A DNA stretch of 64,000 bases from Psychroserpens algicola (GTDB lineage Bacteria > Bacteroidota > Bacteroidia > Flavobacteriales > Flavobacteriaceae). Under the pieces are notes generated by a model. The model had not been told where the DNA came from. It saw only the letters and a program-made list of their open reading frames with translations, and did no database searches. This document shows, in pieces, positions 7,513 through 15,727 of this stretch (positions are counted from its first letter, which is position 1; each line of letters opens with the position of its first letter). A program made the translations under genes and the position numbers. The stretch lies in the NCBI RefSeq assembly GCF_014526325.1, contig NZ_JACNMJ010000001.1, positions 186,001-250,000 on the forward strand, in the 5' to 3' direction.

Positions 7513-8964
7513 TTAAGATTTTATACGCTGTCTAATATGCTTCAAATCTTCATCAATCACTAATTGCCCATCACGAAAGACCTCTTTTAACGCACCACGT
7601 TGCTCTTCTTCCCAGGACACCTGATCCTTGAGCTGATAACTTCCATCGCGTTTTTCAATCGTAATTAAGCCTTTCGCAGATTTTTTTGTGCCATCATCAG
7701 TAATCGGATCTTTATAAATTGCGCGACCTTCACCATTCACTTCGCCATAAGTTGCTTTCATCGCAAACCCAAAAGTATCACGCGTATTATACTGATAGGT
7801 AAAAGACCCAATACCTAAAACCACATTAGTCGACGCAAAGCCTTTTTCTTTCAGACGTTCACAAATTTGAGTGGCTCTGTATAGAGTGATACTATCGCCA
7901 TAAATAGCACCAATATGTGAGTCGAGTTCTTTATAACCTTTTGCATTTGTGGCACCACCAAAAATGTCCCAAAGGAGTTCAATAACCCCTTTTTTCTCTT
8001 CGGAAGTTGTTCCGTGTTTATTTCCACAGATAATATCCACAGGATCACCAGAATCTGGTCTTATTACTACTTTTCCGTCACGCGCTAAGACTTCATTTTT
8101 TAAATTCGGAAGGTATTCTGTGAGTACTTTCCAGAGGTCCCATGTATCAGAAACAATCGAAACAATGCCGTGAGGATAGACTTCAGTAATCAAACGCTTG
8201 AAGGTTTCTTCTTCGCCAGAATTAGTTCCCATACACATTACAGAATGTTCGGTCGCAGCGACAGAACCGCCTACCAATTCGGTATCCGAATTAGCATTAT
8301 AATAAGTTTCCAGAAAATCGATCGTAGGAATTGTATCGGTTCCTGTAAAACTCAATAAGTGACCAGCAGCAGAAAGCATAGCGGCTTCTAAACCTGCCAT
8401 ACCACGCATTGAAAAATCGTGACCTTGCCAATCGACAAACTCTGGAATCGATGACGTTTCATTAGCATAAGCATCTAAAATTTTTCGGTATTGTTTAGCT
8501 ATGGTTGCCGAATTACAAGGCATCCAAAGTGTCGTTGACAATAGCGTTTCAAAATAATTAGTGAGCCAGAAAAACTCAGCTTTGGTATTATACATTGTTA
8601 CCATTGGCACACGAATAGGTACTTGAGCACCTTCGGGTAAGGCTTTGATCACCATTGGCAAATAGCCTAAATCGTGGAGTGCTTCGATATGGGAAATCCC
8701 AACTTGATTCGGACCTAAATAATTATTGATGCGTCTAGTGTAGCGTTTACAAATTTCGGCTTTGGGCTGACTGAAAAAGTTGGTATTAAAATCTTCTATC
8801 ATGTATTTTTTGATGAAGTATTGCAATCCGAAAAACACCACCTCGTCAACGCCTTCGATACGGCTTTTTCGTGGTGTCCAGTTAGAATATACAAGTGTTG
8901 TGCCTTCTGGATATTGTCTTCTGTGGTCAACTTTGTAACCGTCGGTATATAGGAGTGGGTTCAT
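7513..8964 (-). CDS. nadV: Nicotinamide phosphoribosyltransferase
   Basis: 483 aa, the usual length of NAMPT/NadV. It forms NMN from nicotinamide and PRPP. Visible family features: DGYKVDHRRQYP opening, GTDT around Asp210 (the Asp that selects the amide over the acid in NAMPT), GGSVAATEHSVM with the phosphorylatable His at about 240, SDTWDLWKV, and the PRPP-binding RPDSGDP. It is the last gene of a (-) strand operon beginning with nrtR or prs, and the prs gene supplies its co-substrate. 49 bp separate it from the phosphoesterase gene, with a short dyad in between. Confidence 0.93.
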   Translation of the reverse strand: MNPLLYTDGYKVDHRRQYPEGTTLVYSNWTPRKSRIEGVDEVVFFGLQYFIKKYMIEDFNTNFFSQPKAEICKRYTRRINNYLGPNQVGISHIEALHDLGYLPMVIKALPEGAQVPIRVPMVTMYNTKAEFFWLTNYFETLLSTTLWMPCNSATIAKQYRKILDAYANETSSIPEFVDWQGHDFSMRGMAGLEAAMLSAAGHLLSFTGTDTIPTIDFLETYYNANSDTELVGGSVAATEHSVMCMGTNSGEEETFKRLITEVYPHGIVSIVSDTWDLWKVLTEYLPNLKNEVLARDGKVVIRPDSGDPVDIICGNKHGTTSEEKKGVIELLWDIFGGATNAKGYKELDSHIGAIYGDSITLYRATQICERLKEKGFASTNVVLGIGSFTYQYNTRDTFGFAMKATYGEVNGEGRAIYKDPITDDGTKKSAKGLITIEKRDGSYQLKDQVSWEEEQRGALKEVFRDGQLVIDEDLKHIRQRIKS

Positions 8965-8992
8965 AGGTTTTTTATAATTTCTACAGTAGTAG

Positions 8993-9008
8993 TTCCGAAA
9001 CTTCGGAA
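8993..9008. repeat. Short inverted repeat upstream of nadV
   Basis: TTCCGAA (8993-8999) and TTCGGAA (9002-9008) are perfect 7-bp arms separated by AC in the 49-bp gap between the phosphoesterase and nadV genes. It could be an mRNA hairpin or simply two copies of a heptamer that recurs through the window. No T run follows. Confidence 0.4.
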
Positions 9009-9013
9009 TGGTT

Positions 9014-9772
9014 TTAGTTGGTCTTTAATTCATTATAGGTTTGGCTATTTCGTCCTGTTTCATCAGGATAGAATGACATGACAGCATCACTTTGAAATAC
9101 GGTTTTTGTTGCTAAATCTAATGCCGACAATTTTCCTGTAAATGCAGCGCCAGTATCGACATTCCACACATTAATTGCATTCATGGGTTGATCTTGATTG
9201 AAATTAATAGTTGGTGTGTGGCCAATATAGATTTCATGGTAATGTTTTAATCGGTTTGGATACAATTCAGAGTGCTTTTCAATGCGCTTATCCATCGTTA
9301 AAGCCATTTCCCATAGCGTACGGTCAAAATAAAAATTTTCTTTATGCACTTCACGTTCTACACCATGCATCGATGTAAATCCTGCGTGAAGGAATAATCG
9401 GTTTTGAGCATCGATATGGTACAAATTCATATCCTCAAAAAAGTACAAATGTTGTTTTTTATCGGCTTTGGAAAAGGTTTCATAACTTTCAATCGTCTCT
9501 TTACCGCCATGATTAAACCAAACACCATTGATATCGCCAGTGCGTAACCATTGCTCACACCACACATCGTGATTGCCTTTGATAAAAACACAATCGTTGG
9601 TCTTTGAAAGTTCGATGATATACTGAATTACTTGAGCAGATTCGCTCCAACCATCTACATAATCGCCCATAAAAATGAGTTCATCATCTTTGGTAAGTTG
9701 CAGTCGTTCAAGCAGTTGTTTTAAGGCTTTTAATCCGCCATGAATATCGCCTATGGCTAGTGTTCTTTTCAT
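9014..9772 (-). CDS. PPP-type metallophosphoesterase (ApaH/PrpE-like)
   Basis: 252 aa with all metal motifs intact: AIGDIHGGL (residues 6-14), FMGDYVDGW, IKGNHDVW and IGHTP, then a late NVDTGAAF. This is the arrangement of the calcineurin/PPP superfamily members that hydrolyse dinucleoside polyphosphates (ApaH, PrpE) or phosphoproteins. It sits 1 bp after the SIR2-like gene and 49 bp before nadV, so it is co-transcribed with NAD salvage. A nucleotide substrate (for example a dinucleotide, ADP-ribose-type or PPi-derived product) is plausible but cannot be read from the sequence. Confidence 0.85.
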   Translation of the reverse strand: MKRTLAIGDIHGGLKALKQLLERLQLTKDDELIFMGDYVDGWSESAQVIQYIIELSKTNDCVFIKGNHDVWCEQWLRTGDINGVWFNHGGKETIESYETFSKADKKQHLYFFEDMNLYHIDAQNRLFLHAGFTSMHGVEREVHKENFYFDRTLWEMALTMDKRIEKHSELYPNRLKHYHEIYIGHTPTINFNQDQPMNAINVWNVDTGAAFTGKLSALDLATKTVFQSDAVMSFYPDETGRNSQTYNELKTN

Positions 9773-9773
9773 A

Positions 9774-11687
9774 TTAAAACTGAGCTATTAATGACTTAAA
9801 GTCTTTATCTGTCATATAACCAGCCCAATCATTATCGTTGAGTACATAATCTGTTTTTACAAATTTACGCTCTAATGATTCAGACAAATGTATCAATGCT
9901 TCTCTTTTTTTCTTAAGTCTTGCATACACACAAGATAAATTATATGGATTCCCTCCATTCTCATAAACTTGGATAGCTTTATTTTTGGATTCATTTAGAA
10001 TTAATCTTTTTTCTTTTTCTGAAAGATTAGTACAGTAATGTAAATAATTAAGGTTAGTACCTACCCAATTATTTAGTACCCTATCATTTTTTGGGTTGAT
10101 TTCAAAAGCTTTCTCAAATTTATCAAAACACTCTATATAAAGTTTTTCATTTTTAATAAGTTCTGCATATTCTGATAATGCAATAGCCCAATTACTATAT
10201 GCACTGTCATTATCAGGAAATAATTGAATTGCTTTCTCATAAAGTTTAAAACTCTTTTCGTATAAACCCTTATCTTTTTTCATTTTTGCTAGATCTTTAG
10301 TAGCAACAGCATAGTTATTATAGACCGGAGCGTAACTAGAGTTAAATATTATAGATTTTTCATATTTCTCAAAACTTTCTTCATATAATGACCAACTAGT
10401 TTTATTATTCCCCTTATTTCTAGCTTTTTTAGCTAATATATTTCCCCATGAAAAGTAAGCAAATGCATTTTCAGGATTTATATCAATAGCTCTTTTAAAC
10501 TTATCGAAGCAATTTTTATAATAATTATCAATATTTTCCAATTTAGCAGACTTTATTATATGATTCCCCCAACTTGTAAAGAAATTTGACAGTTCTTCTT
10601 TTGCATCCCTAAAAGGGGGTTTATTAAACTTTCTCAAAAACTTTGTTGAATTATCAATATATTCTTCCTTTACTGTAGCTTCAATGATTAGCTGCTTAAA
10701 TTTTTCAACAGAGTCTTCTTGTTCAATACTATATATAGCCCTATCAATCCAATTATTATTAATTTCCATACGCTCAGTAAGGCTATTATATAAATCTTCA
10801 TGATCTTCAATATATTCGTCCTTATCAGGAAACTTTACTTCATCAACCATAGTTTTCAAAAAAGAAAATGGTTTGTCAAAAATTTGTGGAGTTGGTAATC
10901 CTAATTTTGAATGTAAATCTAAGAAGAATGTATCTGCATCATATCCAGAAATTAAATGAGCATTCTTAGTCGGAATTTTCAGCATGTTTTTGTCTACTAT
11001 TGGATTTGGTTTACTATCTAAATAACTAACCCAGTACAAATCATTATCAAAACTTGAAAAAGTATTTAACTCTTCAAAAACCTCATCCTGACCACTGTAA
11101 CCGACAACAATCCAAGTCCTATTATGGCATATTTTATGTAAAAGCTTTGGAATTTGTTCTCTTACTTTATCTAACTCTCCTTTTGCATTCAATAACCATT
11201 CGCCATAATGTTGACCATGTAAATAAACTATTGACTGTTTATGAAATGTAGTTGTTGTAAAGTCTTGAATGTTAGATATATCATAAGTAGGCATAGTATA
11301 ATTAAACAACCCGCAGGCTCTTAACAATAAGTCATCAAAATTTACAGTTAACACATAGTCCACATATCCTTTTTTCACTAACTGGGCTAAGTAAATATGT
11401 GCAACATTAACTTTTGCCTTTTTGATATAGTCCTGAAATAATTTCTTACGTTCTTTAGAAGTTAAAGCAGACATCAGCTCATAATAATCTTCCTTTTTAT
11501 TTTTAGGTAAATTATCAATAGCTGGTTTATCTTTAAATCTTTCTAAAATATCTTTTATTATTCCACTTGCTTGTGGTATTCCCCCTGAAACTGAAACACC
11601 TGCCCCTAAAATAACAATTGGTTTTGGTTCTCCGCTTTTCTTAGCTTCATTAATCAAATAAGCTAAATCATGTATCCCTTTTTCCAT
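9774..11687 (-). CDS. SIR2-like domain protein with C-terminal TPR repeats
   Basis: 637 aa, no signal peptide. Residues about 20-270 are a SIR2-like NAD-binding domain: VILGAGVSVSGGIP (25-38), TVNFDD with Asn116, VYLHG with His157 at the catalytic His position, and VVGYSGQDE (194-202). No zinc-binding cysteine pairs of deacetylase sirtuins are seen, which fits the NADase-type SIR2 domains. From about residue 385 several TPR-like units follow (ENAFAYFSWGNILAKKA, DNDSAYSNWAIALSEYA, NPYNLSCVYARLKKK). It lies 10 bp after prs and 1 bp before the phosphoesterase gene, yet its DNA is visibly AT-richer than both, suggesting later insertion. A NAD-consuming effector or sensor is likely; which one is open. 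Confidence 0.85.
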   Translation of the reverse strand: MEKGIHDLAYLINEAKKSGEPKPIVILGAGVSVSGGIPQASGIIKDILERFKDKPAIDNLPKNKKEDYYELMSALTSKERKKLFQDYIKKAKVNVAHIYLAQLVKKGYVDYVLTVNFDDLLLRACGLFNYTMPTYDISNIQDFTTTTFHKQSIVYLHGQHYGEWLLNAKGELDKVREQIPKLLHKICHNRTWIVVGYSGQDEVFEELNTFSSFDNDLYWVSYLDSKPNPIVDKNMLKIPTKNAHLISGYDADTFFLDLHSKLGLPTPQIFDKPFSFLKTMVDEVKFPDKDEYIEDHEDLYNSLTERMEINNNWIDRAIYSIEQEDSVEKFKQLIIEATVKEEYIDNSTKFLRKFNKPPFRDAKEELSNFFTSWGNHIIKSAKLENIDNYYKNCFDKFKRAIDINPENAFAYFSWGNILAKKARNKGNNKTSWSLYEESFEKYEKSIIFNSSYAPVYNNYAVATKDLAKMKKDKGLYEKSFKLYEKAIQLFPDNDSAYSNWAIALSEYAELIKNEKLYIECFDKFEKAFEINPKNDRVLNNWVGTNLNYLHYCTNLSEKEKRLILNESKNKAIQVYENGGNPYNLSCVYARLKKKREALIHLSESLERKFVKTDYVLNDNDWAGYMTDKDFKSLIAQF

Positions 11688-11697
11688 AATTAATTTT

Positions 11698-12534
11698 TTA
11701 TATTAATTCTTTTAATATTATCTGCACAATACCATCTTCTTGTAAATCTTTAAAACTATCGGTCGTATACATTGTAGTGAAATATTTATTTAACACACTA
11801 ACGCCTTTACTAAAAATACCATGACTTACTGCAAGATATAAACGACCTGCATTTTTCGTTTTGAGTTCTTCAGCTAAACCGATAAATGTTCCGCCGCCAT
11901 CACAAATATCATCAACAATAAGACAATCTTTTCCGAAGAGATCATCTTCATAAACTTTAAAGCCTTCAAGTTTTCCGTTTTTGACATTGCGTTTTTTAGA
12001 GCATTCGACAACAGACAAACCGCCTAATAATTCAGACACCTTATAAATCTTTTTTAAAGCACCTCCATCTGGTGAAATGAGAATAACTTCAGAATTGATA
12101 TCTTTTATCACCTGCTCAATAAACTTAAAATTTGAAATCACTTTACAGTTGTTAAGTAAAGCTGGTGCGACTTCAGAATGCGGATCAAAAATGGTAACCG
12201 ATTCTAAATTCAGGCTATTAATTATGTCAGCGTACACCTTAACCGATAAACTTTCTCCTGGAATCATGACACGATCCTGACGTGCAGCTGGCATATATGG
12301 CAACAGCAAATGAATGCGCTTGATAGTCATTCTGCGTAGAGCATCAATAGCTATTACTAGTAATCCCATATCATTAAACGATTGGATTCTTGTAGTTACC
12401 GAAACCTCATCAATGTCATTTAAATTGGAAAGGATTTTGATATGTGGCTCACCTCCCGAAAAGGTAAAATTTTTAAACTGAATCGTGTGCTCTTGTCCTA
12501 AAGGCTGAAACGAAGGATCTAAATTTAAAATCAT
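11698..12534 (-). CDS. prs: Ribose-phosphate pyrophosphokinase, short divergent type
   Basis: 278 aa, shorter than housekeeping Prs (about 310). Motifs: PYMPAARQDRVMIPGESLS (equivalent of the ATP-binding ARQDRK...PISAK flexible region), FDPHSEVAP (metal-binding DxH), ISPDGGALKK, and CLIVDDICDGGGTF, the PRPP-binding loop (canonical VDDIIDTGGT). It makes PRPP from ribose-5-phosphate and ATP, the co-substrate of NadV in the same operon. Divergence and brevity resemble the Prs forms that accompany nadV in accessory or phage NAD-salvage modules. A promoter and two candidate NrtR operators precede it. Confidence 0.85.
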   Translation of the reverse strand: MILNLDPSFQPLGQEHTIQFKNFTFSGGEPHIKILSNLNDIDEVSVTTRIQSFNDMGLLVIAIDALRRMTIKRIHLLLPYMPAARQDRVMIPGESLSVKVYADIINSLNLESVTIFDPHSEVAPALLNNCKVISNFKFIEQVIKDINSEVILISPDGGALKKIYKVSELLGGLSVVECSKKRNVKNGKLEGFKVYEDDLFGKDCLIVDDICDGGGTFIGLAEELKTKNAGRLYLAVSHGIFSKGVSVLNKYFTTMYTTDSFKDLQEDGIVQIILKELI

Positions 12535-12554
12535 TTGCGTTAATTTTACACAAA
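12534..12554. promoter_or_regulatory. Candidate NrtR operator 1 at the prs promoter
   Basis: Plus strand TTTGCGT - 7 bp - ACACAAA. Read with the gene this is TTTGTGT-N7-ACGCAAA, differing by one base from the perfect palindrome at 13296-13316. It overlaps the TTTG of the -7 element, the expected transcription start and the first base of the prs start codon, an ideal place for repression. Assignment to NrtR rests on the adjacent nrtR gene. Confidence 0.7.
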
Positions 12555-12581
12555 TGTAAATCGAATAAATGTATTGACAAA
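12551..12581 (-). promoter_or_regulatory. Bacteroidetes-type promoter of prs operon
   Basis: On the minus strand TTTG (12581-12578), 19 bp, then TACATTTG (12558-12551), an exact match to the TTTG / TAnnTTTG consensus at optimal spacing. The start codon is 17 bp beyond the -7 element, giving a short leader of about 10 nt. The -7 element overlaps operator 1, and operator 2 lies 4 bp upstream of the -33 element. Confidence 0.75.
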
Positions 12582-12585
12582 ATAT

Positions 12586-12606
12586 TTTGCGTAAAATTTA
12601 CACAAA
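12586..12606. promoter_or_regulatory. Candidate NrtR operator 2, upstream of the prs -33 element
   Basis: Plus strand TTTGCGT - 7 bp - ACACAAA, both arms identical to operator 1, with 52 bp between equivalent positions (about five helical turns). It covers the nrtR stop codon (12598-12600), so coding constraint cannot explain the whole match. Two sites on the same helix face would allow cooperative binding or looping. Confidence 0.65.
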
Positions 12607-13290
12607 CTTAATATCGAAGTAAAAGCCGTCGTCTAATAACGCATCATATTTTTGCTTATTAAACTTGAAGAGCTTTGCAGGTCTTCCGCTACCTACCTGT
12701 TGAATTTTATCGGTTGCTTCTACAAAGCCGAAGCTCATAATTTTTTTTCTAAAATTACGGCGGTCGATGTCTTGACCTAAAATAGTAGTGTACAGATGTT
12801 CTAAATCTGAAAACGGAAACTCTTTACTCAGTAAATCAAACCCAATAGGCTGATATAATAATTTGCTTTTGAGGCGTTTTTCTGCTGTTTGAAAAATGGT
12901 ATTATGATCAAAGGCCAATTTTGGTAAGTCATTTACAGGAAACCATTGGGCTTCATCGGCATCGGTATCAGCTTTGATTTTAAAATGGTTGGGACGTACT
13001 AAGCCAAAATAACTCACAGAAATTACTCGGTTTCTGGGGTCACGCTTCGGTTTTCCAAAGGTATACAACTGTTCTAAGTAATCTATGGTAACACCTGTTT
13101 CTTCTTTTAACTCGCGTTTTACAGCAGTTTCTAATGCTTCATTTTCCAATACCAAACCGCCTGGTAAAGCCCAAGTATTCTTGTAAGGTTCAACACCTCT
13201 TTTGATTAATAAAACCGATAAGTTTCCTTTAGATTCGTAACCAAAAACGACGGCATCGACTGCCACTTTGATTTCTTGTTGTAAGGTCAT
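12598..13290 (-). CDS. nrtR: NrtR: Nudix-type transcriptional regulator of NAD metabolism
   Basis: 230 aa. N-terminal Nudix domain with a complete Nudix box, G45-x5-E51-x7-R59-E60-L-K-E63-E64-T-G66, preceded by the strand around VLLIKRG. The C-terminal 80 residues form the winged helix typical of NrtR: LEHLYTTILGQDIDRRNFRKKI (split over 163-184) and GSGRPAKLFKF (201-210). NrtR represses NAD-synthesis genes and releases DNA on binding ADP-ribose-type metabolites. It is directly upstream of prs on the same strand, 63 bp away. The intact Nudix box means hydrolase activity is possible. Its own promoter carries a matching operator, indicating autoregulation. Confidence 0.9.
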   Translation of the reverse strand: MTLQQEIKVAVDAVVFGYESKGNLSVLLIKRGVEPYKNTWALPGGLVLENEALETAVKRELKEETGVTIDYLEQLYTFGKPKRDPRNRVISVSYFGLVRPNHFKIKADTDADEAQWFPVNDLPKLAFDHNTIFQTAEKRLKSKLLYQPIGFDLLSKEFPFSDLEHLYTTILGQDIDRRNFRKKIMSFGFVEATDKIQQVGSGRPAKLFKFNKQKYDALLDDGFYFDIKFV

Positions 13291-13295
13291 TTTAT

Positions 13296-13316
13296 TTTGT
13301 GTACTATGAACACAAA
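13296..13316. promoter_or_regulatory. Candidate NrtR operator 3, nrtR promoter
   Basis: Perfect inverted repeat TTTGTGT (13296-13302), 7-bp spacer, ACACAAA (13310-13316). It begins at the TTTG of the nrtR -7 element exactly as operator 1 does at prs, and ends 5 bp before the nrtR start codon. Confidence 0.7.
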
Positions 13317-13320
13317 TGTA
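13313..13320 (-). promoter_or_regulatory. -7 element of nrtR promoter
   Basis: TACATTTG on the minus strand, exact TAnnTTTG match and the same octamer as at prs. No TTTG is found at 17-21 bp upstream (the nearest is 26 bp), so the promoter may be weak. It overlaps operator 3. Confidence 0.55.
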
Positions 13321-13407
13321 GTAATTTTAAAAGAGACGAGATTGACCAAAAAGATATTTACAAGTAAAATAAAATTCGAGCATAGCTCTCGTTTGTTTTG
13401 GGTCTTA

Positions 13408-14667
13408 TTAAAAGTACTGACCAATGCCAAACACCAACCCTTGGGTAGAATTATCTGTAATTCCTATTCCGTAATCGATTCTAAAAATAGCATTAAAGAT
13501 TCTTTTATGAATAAACCGGAGTCCGATACCAGGATACACACGAATATTTTGGGATTCACTAAAATCACCAAAATCGCCACCTGGATTTCGCCAGCTTCCA
13601 GCATCAACAAAGGCATTACCTTGCAAGGAAAACCACCCTTTTTCATATAAAGTCTGACGGTATTCGGTATTTAAAACGATTGCAGCAGTACCACGATCGA
13701 TGGTATTACCAACACCTCGTATATTCAAATTATTATCTACGGAAAATGGTGCAAATGGTGTGTCGTTATTTGTAGCAACGCCTAATCGCAAACGGTTGGC
13801 CCAATTGCCTTTAGAGCCAAAGCGTTTGAAATATTGAAAGTCATTCCATCCAATTAAAAAATCTGGCAACTGTGTTTCATTTCTAGACGTAACATATTGA
13901 AAATTTAAGATACTTCTAAAGCCTTCTACATATTGAAAATCATAATCTAAGGTATTGTATTCATAAATCAATTTATAGAGTAATTTATGAACACGTAACT
14001 CCTGAGGAATATCTGGACTGATAGCTCCAAACTTGTATTCGTAATCTTCAGTAAAATAATTAACACCTATTTCAAAACGATTATTAAAATTAAGCTGAAA
14101 TAAAGCCAGCACTTCGGTAGAGTTATTATTATATTTATAATCTGCGGTTGTATTATCAAAAAACACAGGTTCTTGTGTGGTTAAATCCTGGTAATTAATG
14201 GCCAGACCCAATTGTCTTGAAAATAAGTATGGTGCTCTAAAATTTAAGGCATAGGAACTGTAAATATCTTTCTGATAAAATCCTCCAAAGGTCATATTTT
14301 GACCAAAAAGATTAAACTCATACAAGCCTAAACGGTATGCAAATTCGTCGTCATTGGTAGTATACACATTCGCTGAAGGAATAATGGTAAAATTTTCTTC
14401 TATATTATAAAATACATTGTAGCTATTGTCTCCTGCCGGAAAGACCTGATAATATGCATGCGCAATTGATGGCAGTCGTTTAAGGAGTTTGATATCGGCT
14501 TCAATAACTGAAGAGTCGAGAACAACGCCTGCCTTTATATTTGATATTTTTTTTACAAAAGAAGTTTTAAGTTTCTTATTCCCTTGTACTTTTAAATCGG
14601 CTACTTTATATTCTTGGGCGTGTGCAAAAGTAAGGCACAAAAGTGTGATAGTGATAAGTTGTTTCAT
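13408..14667 (-). CDS. BamA/Omp85-like outer-membrane protein with POTRA domain
   Basis: 419 aa from ATG 14667, chosen because it gives a signal peptide (MKQLITITLLCLTFAHAQ); a longer open frame to 14919 would run into the neighbouring gene. Residues about 20-90 resemble one POTRA domain (YKVADLKVQGNKKLKTSFV...IEADIKLLKRLPSI). The remainder is a barrel of alternating strands ending GLVFGIGQYF with terminal Phe, like surface-antigen (D15/BamA) proteins. The single POTRA suggests an accessory Omp85 protein rather than BamA itself. Gene neighbours do not fix its client. Confidence 0.8.
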   Translation of the reverse strand: MKQLITITLLCLTFAHAQEYKVADLKVQGNKKLKTSFVKKISNIKAGVVLDSSVIEADIKLLKRLPSIAHAYYQVFPAGDNSYNVFYNIEENFTIIPSANVYTTNDDEFAYRLGLYEFNLFGQNMTFGGFYQKDIYSSYALNFRAPYLFSRQLGLAINYQDLTTQEPVFFDNTTADYKYNNNSTEVLALFQLNFNNRFEIGVNYFTEDYEYKFGAISPDIPQELRVHKLLYKLIYEYNTLDYDFQYVEGFRSILNFQYVTSRNETQLPDFLIGWNDFQYFKRFGSKGNWANRLRLGVATNNDTPFAPFSVDNNLNIRGVGNTIDRGTAAIVLNTEYRQTLYEKGWFSLQGNAFVDAGSWRNPGGDFGDFSESQNIRVYPGIGLRFIHKRIFNAIFRIDYGIGITDNSTQGLVFGIGQYF

Positions 14668-14731
14668 GTGACTGATTATTACGGTAATTGGTCGGTCACA
14701 TCCTATTTCCTTACGTAAAAAATAGTAAAAT

Positions 14732-15727
14732 TTACTGTCTTGAATAATAGGTTTGAATAACTGTCTCTGCAGGTTTATTTTGCGGTGTAAATTGATTGTC
14801 ATTTTTACCACCAACCCTATCATGAGCGTGAAACCATTTCCAAACAAATCCTCCTGCGAACCAGTCTTCATCCCAAAATTCTTCAAATAAAGCTTGCGTG
14901 GCATTCGCTTGAGCCTCAAAATTTAAAGATTCAATTTTGTGGTCACTAACCCAAGGTTCTTTTCCTGTAAAATCCATACTACGATAGCCATATTCGGTAA
15001 ACAAAATGGGTTTATTATGTTTTTCTGAAAGGGATTTAATAATGGCTTTATGGTCTTTCCATCCGGTTTTACAATCTTCAACACTTGGCGTTTGTTTGTC
15101 ACTTACTGGAAAGTAGGCGTCAACACCTATAAAATCGACAGCACTCCAAAATGGCGTGCGTTTAAATTCGTCCCAGTTGGCGGCATAAGTTAGTTTTCCT
15201 TTATAAACAGTTTTTATTTTTTTAATGAGATTGTGCCAGTAATCGGGACGCTCTTTAATGAAGTTTTCTAATTCGGTTCCAATACATAAAATTTCGGCCT
15301 TGGTTTCCTGAGCTAATTCGGCATATTCTAAAATAAAACTCGTATAGGAATCCTCAAATACTTTCCAATCGGCTTCACTCGTCATTTTAATAAAACCTGT
15401 AAATTCGCCATGTCGAATCCAAATTTGAGGTTTCACCATGATTTTAATCTGTTTTTTTCTGAGCTCTTCAATGTACTGTTTCCCTCCAGGTCGTGTTTCA
15501 CCAAACCATTGGCGATTGGTATTATGAACAATTTCGGGATGATCTATACTTTTAACAAAGCCAAAAGGCATAATTGCAGCATAATTAGCGCCTACCTCAA
15601 CTACTGGATTGGTATGCACATCGGAAACCGCATCACGAGAAGCCACAAAACTTACACCATTAATTTTCTCTTGCTGAGCAGCGCATGATGAGAGGATACA
15701 GCATAAAAAAAGGAGTCTAAAAATCAT
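14732..15727 (-). CDS. Glycoside hydrolase lipoprotein, TIM barrel (GH113-like)
   Basis: 331 aa lipoprotein; lipobox LSSC (Cys15). The body is a TIM barrel with CIGTELENF (acid/base Glu after strand 4) and ILFTEYGYRS (nucleophile Glu after strand 7), the clan GH-A layout. IMVKPQIWIRHGEFTGF and GVDAYFP fit the GH113 mannanase-like group common in Bacteroidetes. Target probably a beta-mannan or related chain, unproven. The start codon and signal-peptide codons lie inside a strong hairpin with a T run (15705-15748), so expression may depend on read-through or hairpin opening. An alternative start further downstream would lose the lipoprotein signal. Confidence 0.75.
   Translation of the reverse strand: MIFRLLFLCCILSSCAAQQEKINGVSFVASRDAVSDVHTNPVVEVGANYAAIMPFGFVKSIDHPEIVHNTNRQWFGETRPGGKQYIEELRKKQIKIMVKPQIWIRHGEFTGFIKMTSEADWKVFEDSYTSFILEYAELAQETKAEILCIGTELENFIKERPDYWHNLIKKIKTVYKGKLTYAANWDEFKRTPFWSAVDFIGVDAYFPVSDKQTPSVEDCKTGWKDHKAIIKSLSEKHNKPILFTEYGYRSMDFTGKEPWVSDHKIESLNFEAQANATQALFEEFWDEDWFAGGFVWKWFHAHDRVGGKNDNQFTPQNKPAETVIQTYYSRQ

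Noticed and set aside
9774-11687. Thoeris (ThsA/ThsB) or another named SIR2 defence system
   Set aside because: There is no TIR gene or SLOG domain, and the C-terminus is TPR-like. No named system fits on sight.
13376-13391. Terminator between the Omp85 gene and nrtR
   Set aside because: Only a 4-bp stem (CGAG/CTCG) before an interrupted T run, too weak to call.
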